A stretch of 11,903 nucleotides of DNA, from NCBI GenBank assembly GCA_017548225.1, contig JAFYMV010000032.1:1-11903 (forward strand), given 5' to 3'. The position numbers and the translations under genes are program-made. This stretch comes from Bacteroidaceae bacterium. GTDB lineage: Bacteria; Bacteroidota; Bacteroidia; Bacteroidales; Bacteroidaceae. Numbering within the stretch: the stretch's first letter is position 1; each line of letters starts with the position of its first letter. Shown here one piece after another: positions 7,426-11,903 of the stretch. A model generated the notes under the pieces. The model searched no databases. It was not told where the DNA came from and saw nothing but the letters and a program-made list of their open reading frames with translations.

Positions 7426-9135
7426 CATCTTGACCGCACTTTTCGGATTCAAGTTCCCGATGTGTCCACTCTCAGTGCCTACGGCAGGGTCGATAACACA
7501 GTTAATGAGCGAGGGCTTCTTTGAAGCAAGCGCTGCGGTAAGGGCTGTGCGTACTTCGTCGGGGGTGGTGGCATGGTAGGCCATACCGCCAAAGGCCTCT
7601 ATCATTTTGTCATAGCGGGCATTAGGGGTGAGCGTAGTGGGCGACGGATCGGGGCCTCCACCGAGGTTGGGGTCATTGCCACGGTAGATGCCACCATTGT
7701 TCAGTATCACGATGGTGATGGGTAGGTGGTAGCGACAAATTGTTTCAATCTCCATGCCGCTGAATCCGAAGGCACTGTCTCCCTCTATGGCAATGACCTG
7801 TTTGCCACTGGTAACAGCAGCAGCGATAGCATAGCCCATGCCAATACCCATAACGCCCCAGGTGCCAGTGTCAAGGCGCAGGCGCGGGTGGTACATATTG
7901 ATGACATTGCGTGTGTCGTCAAGGGCGTTGGCACCCTCGTTCACAACATAGATGTCTTTGTAGTCTTGCATCACATCACTCACAGCCTTGAGGGCATTGA
8001 AGTAGTTCATAGGCGTGGTGGGTGTAGTGAGCTTGGCCTGCATCTTTACGCTATTGGTCTGCTTCACTGTGTCAATAGCTTCGCGCCACTCCTTAGGACA
8101 TTGGATGGCGAAGTTGTCCATCTTGGCAATCAGTACCTCGAGTGACGATTCGATATCGCCCACAACAGGCGCAGCAATGGGGCGGTTGCTGTCCATCTCC
8201 TCAGGCTGGATGTCGAGTTGGATGAACTGTACGGCAGGATTCCATTTCTTGCCTTTGCCATGGGTGAGCAGCCAGTTGAGACGGGCGCCGATGAGCATGA
8301 CCACATCGGCCTGACCAAGCACGAGACTACGCGCCGAGGCGGCACATTGAGGATGGTCGTCGGGCAATAGTCCCTTAGCCATGGACATGGGAAGGAAAGG
8401 GATGCCTGTTTTCTCTACAAAGGTGCGCACCTGCTCGTCAGCCTGTGCGTAGGCAGCTCCCTTGCCGAGAATGATGAGGGGTTTCTTGGCTGATGCAAGA
8501 AGTTTCAATGCACGCTTTATCGAGCCCGAGCAGGGGTATTGTTTGGGCGCAGGGTCAATGGGAGTGAAGAGCGAATTTGCTGCCGCTTGGGCATCCATCG
8601 TGGTGCTGAGCATGGCGGTTGTAATGTCGAGATATACTCCGCCGGGACGCCCTGATACAGCAGTGCGGATGGCACGAGCCACGCCTATGGCAATATCTTC
8701 GGGGCGATTGATACGGTAGGCTGCTTTAGCGAAGGGCTTGGCTATATTCATTTGGTCAAGCCCCTCATAGTCGCCTTGTGCAAGGTCGATGATGTTGCGG
8801 TCACTAGAGCCGCTAATTTGTATCATGGGGAAACCATTGGTGGTAGCTGCCGCTAGGGCAGTGAGGCCATTGAGAAAGCCTGGCGCTGATACCGTAAGGC
8901 AGATGCCCGGTTTCTTGGTGAGGTAACCACTGATAGCTGCAGCATTGCCAGCCGATTGCTCGTGGCGGAATCCGATGTAGCGGATGCCCACCTCTTGTGC
9001 ATGGCGGGCAAGGTCGGTGACGGGGATGCCCACGACACCGTAGATAGTATCCACGCCATTGCGTTTAAGTGCATCTACCATGAGATGCATGCCGTCAGTG
9101 AGGGTGGCATTGGGGTTGTTGGTGAGGTAGTCCAT
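7423..9135 (-). CDS. oxc: Oxalyl-CoA decarboxylase, thiamine diphosphate-dependent
   Basis: A 570-residue cytoplasmic enzyme that decarboxylates oxalyl-CoA to formyl-CoA and CO2, using thiamine diphosphate and Mg2+. It aligns end to end with Oxalobacter formigenes Oxc (568 residues). The N-terminal cofactor domain has GVVGIPVTDLAR and FRHEQSAGNAAAISGY, with the catalytic Glu at residue 59. SAPGFLNGLTALAAATTN and SGSSDRNIIDLAQGDYE, with Tyr123, follow. The middle domain carries ILGKGAAYAQAD, LPMSMAKGLLPDDHPQ and LIGARLNWLLTHGKGK. The C-terminal domain carries the thiamine diphosphate motif EGDSAFGFSGMEIETICRY ending at NNGGIYRGN (about residues 451-486). Key family residues appear intact. It lies 95 bases after frc and 71 before yfdV on the same strand. 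The ATG at 9135 is preceded by an A-rich, SD-free stretch made of heptamer repeats. Acetolactate synthase-like relatives are excluded by the HGKGK and NEGANALDDTRN segments and by the partner genes. Confidence 0.96.
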   Translation of the reverse strand: MDYLTNNPNATLTDGMHLMVDALKRNGVDTIYGVVGIPVTDLARHAQEVGIRYIGFRHEQSAGNAAAISGYLTKKPGICLTVSAPGFLNGLTALAAATTNGFPMIQISGSSDRNIIDLAQGDYEGLDQMNIAKPFAKAAYRINRPEDIAIGVARAIRTAVSGRPGGVYLDITTAMLSTTMDAQAAANSLFTPIDPAPKQYPCSGSIKRALKLLASAKKPLIILGKGAAYAQADEQVRTFVEKTGIPFLPMSMAKGLLPDDHPQCAASARSLVLGQADVVMLIGARLNWLLTHGKGKKWNPAVQFIQLDIQPEEMDSNRPIAAPVVGDIESSLEVLIAKMDNFAIQCPKEWREAIDTVKQTNSVKMQAKLTTPTTPMNYFNALKAVSDVMQDYKDIYVVNEGANALDDTRNVINMYHPRLRLDTGTWGVMGIGMGYAIAAAVTSGKQVIAIEGDSAFGFSGMEIETICRYHLPITIVILNNGGIYRGNDPNLGGGPDPSPTTLTPNARYDKMIEAFGGMAYHATTPDEVRTALTAALASKKPSLINCVIDPAVGTESGHIGNLNPKSAVKM

Positions 9136-9138
9136 GTA

Positions 9139-9173
9139 TTTAGTTAAGAGTTAGGAATTGGAAGTTAGGAGTT
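9139..9173. repeat. Five tandem 7-bp units just upstream of oxc
   Basis: Read on the - strand the units are AACTCCT, AACTTCC, AATTCCT, AACTCTT and AACTAAA, covering the 35 bases that end 3 bases before the oxc start codon. The array therefore forms the entire ribosome-binding region of oxc and leaves no room for a Shine-Dalgarno sequence. Copy-number change would alter the spacing or sequence of that region. It abuts the 9-bp array (9178-9222). Confidence 0.8.
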
Positions 9174-9177
9174 TCCC

Positions 9178-9222
9178 GAGAACTCTGAGAACTCGGAGGA
9201 CTCAGAGAACTCGGAAAACTTG
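9178..9222. repeat. Five tandem 9-bp units between frc and oxc, forming a hairpin
   Basis: On the + strand the units are GAGAACTCT, GAGAACTCG, GAGGACTCA, GAGAACTCG and GAAAACTTG, the same family as the array at 7381-7425. The region can fold with CCGAG (9176-9180) pairing CTCGG (9210-9214) and TCTGAG (9184-9189) pairing CTCAGA (9201-9206) around an 11-base loop. It ends 8 bases before the frc stop codon (complement of 9231-9233). Confidence 0.85.
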
Positions 9223-9230
9223 AATAAAAC

Positions 9231-10508
9231 TTAGGCAGTCTTGCAAATAATCTGCTTTTTACGCAGCGCAGCAATTTCCTCCGGTGTGTAGCCAATTTCG
9301 CGGAGCACTTCGTCGGTATGTTGGCCGAGAGCAGGGGCGGGTTTCACTTCAGGCTTGTAGCTTGAGAACTTGGGAGGGCAGCCGATAGTGAGGAACTTGC
9401 CACGACCGGGCTGGTCTACCTCAACGATTGTTCCGCATTTGCGCAAAGACTCATCTTCGGCAATCTCCTTCATCGTCAATACAGGTCCGCAGGGTACACC
9501 TGCCTTGCCGAGAGTTTCGACAATCTCCATCTTCTCACGAGTGATGGTGTAGGCTTCGACGGCAGCGTATATTTCCTCTTTGATTTTGTTGCGTGCCTCC
9601 GGTGTATTGTACTTGGGATCAGTGGCCCACTCGGGATGCCCGATAGCTGTAGCAGCAGCGGCAAAGGGCTTCTCTTCGTTCTGCAATACGATGTAGACGA
9701 AGGCGCCTGAATCGGTCTCCCAGCCTTTGCAGCGGTAACACCATCCCATCACCTGTCCGCCCTCGACATTACCGCCACGGGGAACGGTGTTGCCAAAGGT
9801 ACCGTTGGGATATTGGGGGAAGTGTTGAAGCACTCCCGTATGCTCGAGGATGAGCTGGTCGCGCAGCTTTACGCGGCAGAGGTTGATGACAGCATCCTGC
9901 ATGGATTGCTCCACGAAGCAGCCCTCTCCTGTCTTCTCGCGCTGCATAAGGGCAGCCAAGAGTCCGATGAGCAGATGCATACCAGTGTTGCTATCTCCCA
10001 AGGCGGCACCTGATTGGGTAGGAATATTATAGTCGCCCTTCCACCAACCTGTAGTGGCAGCTGCACCGCCCGCACACTGCGCCACAGGCTCGAAGGCCTT
10101 GACTGAAGCGAAAGGCGAGTCGTCATTGAATCCCTTAATGGTGCCGTAGATGACGCGAGGATTGATTTTGTGTACCTCCTCCCACGAGAAACCCAGTTTG
10201 GCTACGGCTCCTGGGTGAAGGTTCTCAACGAAAATGTCTGCCGTCTCAAGCAGTTTGGTCAATATCTCTTTACCCTCGGGAGTCTTCATGTTGAGCTCAA
10301 TAGAGCGTTTGTTGCAGTTAAGTTGCAGGTAGTAGAGACTATCCATATTGGGATAGTCGAGCAACTCTGTTCGTGTAGGGTCGCCAAGACCTACACGCTC
10401 AATCTTTATCACATCGGCGCCGAGCCACGCCAACATCTGTGTACATGAGGGGCCTGACTGTACCTGGGTCCAGTCGATGACCTTGATACCTTGCAATGGT
10501 GCTGTCAT
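9231..10508 (-). CDS. frc: Formyl-CoA:oxalate CoA-transferase (class III, CaiB/BaiF)
   Basis: A 425-residue cytoplasmic enzyme that transfers CoA from formyl-CoA to oxalate, giving oxalyl-CoA and formate. It aligns with E. coli YfdW/Frc (416 residues) and O. formigenes Frc (428). Landmarks are DWTQVQSGPSCTQML (Gln17), LGADVIKIERVG, NCNKRSIELNMKTPEGKE, VAQCAGGAAATTG, AALGDSNTGMHLLIG with the catalytic Asp172, SMQDAVINLCRVKLRDQ, QYPNGTFG, CKGWETD and PCGPVLTMKEI. The ATG at 10508 is chosen because the protein then begins MTAPLQGIKVIDW like the family and has AAAGGAG 9 bases upstream; a 20-residue upstream extension is unsupported. Two positions differ from both references: residue 48 is Glu (Trp in Oxalobacter, Gln in E. 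coli), and the glycine loop reads NVEGGQVMGW (247-256) where both have a four-glycine run. It is the first gene of the oxalate unit. Confidence 0.95.
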   Translation of the reverse strand: MTAPLQGIKVIDWTQVQSGPSCTQMLAWLGADVIKIERVGLGDPTRTELLDYPNMDSLYYLQLNCNKRSIELNMKTPEGKEILTKLLETADIFVENLHPGAVAKLGFSWEEVHKINPRVIYGTIKGFNDDSPFASVKAFEPVAQCAGGAAATTGWWKGDYNIPTQSGAALGDSNTGMHLLIGLLAALMQREKTGEGCFVEQSMQDAVINLCRVKLRDQLILEHTGVLQHFPQYPNGTFGNTVPRGGNVEGGQVMGWCYRCKGWETDSGAFVYIVLQNEEKPFAAAATAIGHPEWATDPKYNTPEARNKIKEEIYAAVEAYTITREKMEIVETLGKAGVPCGPVLTMKEIAEDESLRKCGTIVEVDQPGRGKFLTIGCPPKFSSYKPEVKPAPALGQHTDEVLREIGYTPEEIAALRKKQIICKTA

Positions 10509-10517
10509 ATCAGTAAT

Positions 10518-10524
10518 CTCCTTT
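10518..10524 (-). promoter_or_regulatory. Strong Shine-Dalgarno site of frc
   Basis: AAAGGAG on the - strand ends 9 bases before the frc ATG at 10508, so it fixes that start. No other gene start in the window has a comparable site, which is notable because Bacteroidota genes usually lack one. Confidence 0.85.
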
Positions 10525-10560
10525 GTTGTTTTAGTTAGACATAAAAATTTACACTGACTC

Positions 10561-10594
10561 AACAACAATACCCCACCGAAGATGTTCGGCGGGG
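10561..10594 (-). terminator. Terminator between yraN and frc
   Basis: On the - strand, CCCCGCCGAA and TTCGGTGGGG (10594-10585 and 10580-10571) form a 10-bp stem with one G-U pair around the loop CATC. TATTGTTGTT follows. On the + strand the G-U pair becomes an A-C mismatch, so it fits - strand RNA better. It should end the yraN transcript, so frc needs its own promoter in the roughly 60 bases after it. TAAATTTT at about 10544-10551 is a weak -7 candidate there, but I see no matching -33 element. Confidence 0.75.
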
Positions 10595-10639
10595 ATGATA
10601 TTCTTTTATGAATTTAAAGTGTGTTAAAGAAGATTGGCT

Positions 10640-11005
10640 TTAGAACAATGGTGGATAGAAGGCATCTTCGATGTGCTCTATCGTTTGATGTCCTGGCTCT
10701 CCTGTGATGGCGATGATATCAAATCGTACGGAGAGGTCAAGGCGGTAGTAGCGTACATAAGCATGGGCAGCTTGCACAATTTTGCGTATTTTGTCATCGG
10801 TTACTGCGTCTATAGCATCGCCATAGCGGTCGGTGCGACGAGCTTTTACCTCTATGATAGCAAGTGTGCCGTTCTTTTGTGCTACGATATCAAGTTCCTT
10901 GTGTCCGATACGCCAGTTGCGATCGCGTATAGTGTAGCCACGAGCCATAAGATAGGCTACGGCGCGGTCTTCACTGATGGTGCCAAATTCGTTGTGCTGT
11001 GCCAT
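10640..11005 (-). CDS. yraN: YraN/UPF0102 family protein, PD-(D/E)XK nuclease-like
   Basis: A 121-residue protein of the UPF0102/YraN family, which has the fold of small endonucleases such as Holliday-junction resolvases; its cell role is not established. Visible motifs are the N-terminal Glu12 with A-x-x-YL (SEDRAVAYL), GYTIRDRNWR, KELDIVA (Asp39) and AIIEVKAR (Glu52, Lys54), together giving the E...D...ExK active-site pattern. YGDAIDAVTDDKIRKIVQAAHAY follows, as usual for the family. The usual length is about 115-130 residues. The ATG at 11005 is preferred over a TTG at 11029 because the TTG lies within the predicted -7 promoter box and would not be in the mRNA. It is divergent from uvrA and separated from frc by a terminator. 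Confidence 0.92.
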   Translation of the reverse strand: MAQHNEFGTISEDRAVAYLMARGYTIRDRNWRIGHKELDIVAQKNGTLAIIEVKARRTDRYGDAIDAVTDDKIRKIVQAAHAYVRYYRLDLSVRFDIIAITGEPGHQTIEHIEDAFYPPLF

Positions 11006-11026
11006 ATGAGGGTGTATCCAATGCTG

Positions 11027-11057
11027 CAAAATTAGTGCAAAAATTCAATTCTGCAAA
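11027..11057 (-). promoter_or_regulatory. Promoter of yraN
   Basis: On the - strand TTTG (11054-11057) and TAATTTTG (11027-11034) are 19 bp apart, matching the Bacteroidota consensus in both boxes and spacing. Transcription should start near 11022, giving a leader of only about 17 bases before the ATG at 11005. Confidence 0.8.
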
Positions 11058-11164
11058 TTATAAAGTTTGAACTCGTCATCAGAAAAATCCTATGTGGAAG
11101 TTCATAATTTTAATGATTGAGGCTAAAGATTCTTAAAACAGATACAAGGAACAAGAAAAAAATG

Positions 11165-11172
11165 TAACTTTG
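11165..11172 (+). promoter_or_regulatory. Candidate -7 box of the uvrA promoter
   Basis: TAACTTTG matches the -7 consensus TAnnTTTG and is followed by CG, as often seen in this phylum. A clear TTTG about 20 bp upstream is missing; that stretch is purine- and A-rich. The start point would be near 11177, with a leader of roughly 70-80 bases. Confidence 0.55.
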
Positions 11173-11255
11173 CGATAATCTCGAAGGTAGATGGTGTTGG
11201 CGAAGAATTTTATTGCTCATTACCCACTTTGTTGATTGGATAAATGTTTATGAAC

Positions 11256-11903
11256 ATGAGCGAAGAAAAATATATCCGCGTCAAAGGTGCACGCGTGAAT
11301 AATTTGAAGAATGTAGAGGTTGACATCCCCCGTAATAAGTTGGTGGTGGTAACTGGGTTGTCGGGCTCCGGCAAGTCGTCGCTTGCCTTCGACACGCTCT
11401 ATGCTGAAGGGCAACGACGCTATGTGGAGAGTTTGTCTTCATATGCCCGCCAATTTCTCGGCCGCATGAAGAAGCCCGAGTGCGACTTCATCAAAGGATT
11501 GCCGCCTGCTATTGCCATAGAGCAGAAGGTGAGCAGCCGTAATCCGCGTTCTACGGTAGGTACCTCGACGGAGATATATGAATACTTACGCTTGCTTTTT
11601 GCCCGAGTGGGTAAGACCTACTCGCCCGTGACCGGACAGTTGGTAAAGAAGCACGACACCGATGATATTGTGGCTTGCATGCACTCATATAGTGTTGGTA
11701 CTCGCTTTACAGTGTTGGCGCCAGTGGTTATTCGTGAAGGTCGCACTTTGCAAGAACAACTTACCGTAGCCATGCAACAGGGATTTGCAAGGGTGGAGGT
11801 GAATGGTGAGATCCAACGCATCGAAGAGGCGTTGGAGAAATTGACAATTGACAAATCACAATTGACAAGTCACAAAACAAAGGGGTCGGATGGTGATAAT
11901 TCA
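11256..11903 (+). CDS. uvrA: Excinuclease ABC subunit A (UvrA), N-terminal 216 residues, 3' end cut by window
   Basis: UvrA is the damage-recognition ATPase of nucleotide excision repair and loads UvrB on DNA. From the chosen ATG the protein begins MSEEKYIRVKGARVNNLKN. The Walker A motif GLSGSGKSS follows at residues 34-42, then LAFDTLYAEGQRRYVESLSS, YARQFLGRMKKPECDFIKGL, PPAIAIEQKV, NPRSTVGTSTEIYEYLRLLF and KTYSPVTGQ. The start is ambiguous: in-frame ATGs also occur at 11244 and 11250, but 11256 best fits related Bacteroidota proteins. No Shine-Dalgarno sequence is seen. The frame is open to the last base. Residues 196-216 are encoded largely by a 7-bp tandem repeat in the variable linker before the next conserved block, an oddity described separately. 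The divergent neighbour is yraN. Confidence 0.96.
   Translation, partial: MSEEKYIRVKGARVNNLKNVEVDIPRNKLVVVTGLSGSGKSSLAFDTLYAEGQRRYVESLSSYARQFLGRMKKPECDFIKGLPPAIAIEQKVSSRNPRSTVGTSTEIYEYLRLLFARVGKTYSPVTGQLVKKHDTDDIVACMHSYSVGTRFTVLAPVVIREGRTLQEQLTVAMQQGFARVEVNGEIQRIEEALEKLTIDKSQLTSHKTKGSDGDNS
11840..11874 (+). repeat. Five tandem 7-bp units inside the uvrA coding sequence
   Basis: The units are ATTGACA, ATTGACA, AATCACA, ATTGACA and AGTCACA, followed by the degenerate AAACAAA. The uvrA frame reads through as LTIDKSQLTSHK. Both other frames meet TGA within the first units, so gain or loss of one unit (7 bases) would shift the frame and probably stop translation nearby, whereas three units (21 bases) would keep it. 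Confidence 0.9.

Noticed and set aside
7726..8145. A 139-codon + strand open frame opposite oxc
   Set aside because: It is antisense to strongly conserved Oxc sequence and has no motif or promoter.
9139..9222. CRISPR array
   Set aside because: The units are 7 and 9 bp with no spacers, so they are simple tandem repeats.
10509..10568. Longer frc start adding 20 residues
   Set aside because: The extension has no family similarity, and the strong Shine-Dalgarno site lies inside it, pointing to the ATG at 10508.
11006..11029. TTG start for yraN adding 8 residues
   Set aside because: The TTG is inside the predicted -7 box, so it would lie upstream of the transcription start.

Overview
The window looks like chromosomal DNA from a gut-type member of the Bacteroidota, most likely the Bacteroidales. 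The RpoC carboxyl half is strongly Bacteroides/Prevotella-like. Promoters fit the Bacteroidota pattern TTTG-(19-20 bp)-TAnnTTTG, and most genes lack a Shine-Dalgarno sequence. A BtuB/BtuG vitamin B12 uptake pair is present. The oxalate genes make Muribaculaceae (S24-7) an attractive guess, but that family placement is inference.

Layout from left to right. (1) Positions 1-1824 hold the 3' two-fifths or so of rpoC on the + strand, closed by a strong terminator. (2) About 740 bases follow without a convincing gene. They contain a helically phased ATGGC motif series and end in a perfect 20-bp hairpin. (3) On the - strand lies a B12 uptake unit: promoter, cobalamin riboswitch, btuB (TonB-dependent outer-membrane transporter) and a btuG-like surface lipoprotein, which overlaps btuB by 4 bases. 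(4) Next on the - strand is an oxalate-catabolism unit in transcription order frc - oxc - yfdV. It encodes formyl-CoA:oxalate CoA-transferase, oxalyl-CoA decarboxylase and an AEC-family carrier, and ends at a clear terminator. The order matches the yfdW-yfdU-yfdV core of the E. coli yfd operon. Both intercistronic gaps hold tandem 9-bp repeats that fold into hairpins, and one also holds a 7-bp repeat array. (5) Upstream of frc is yraN (small PD-(D/E)XK-type protein) with its own promoter and terminator, divergent from uvrA. (6) The 5' part of uvrA runs off the right edge. Its coding sequence contains an in-frame 7-bp tandem repeat array just before the edge.

How the genes work together. Frc moves CoA from formyl-CoA to oxalate, and Oxc decarboxylates oxalyl-CoA to formyl-CoA and CO2. 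The net cycle turns oxalate into formate plus CO2 and consumes a proton. YfdV is the likely carrier for oxalate and/or formate. BtuB and BtuG capture corrinoids at the cell surface and are repressed by B12 through the riboswitch. The most notable items are the oxalate cluster in a Bacteroidota background, the folded 9-mer repeats in both of its gaps, and the slippage-prone repeat inside uvrA.
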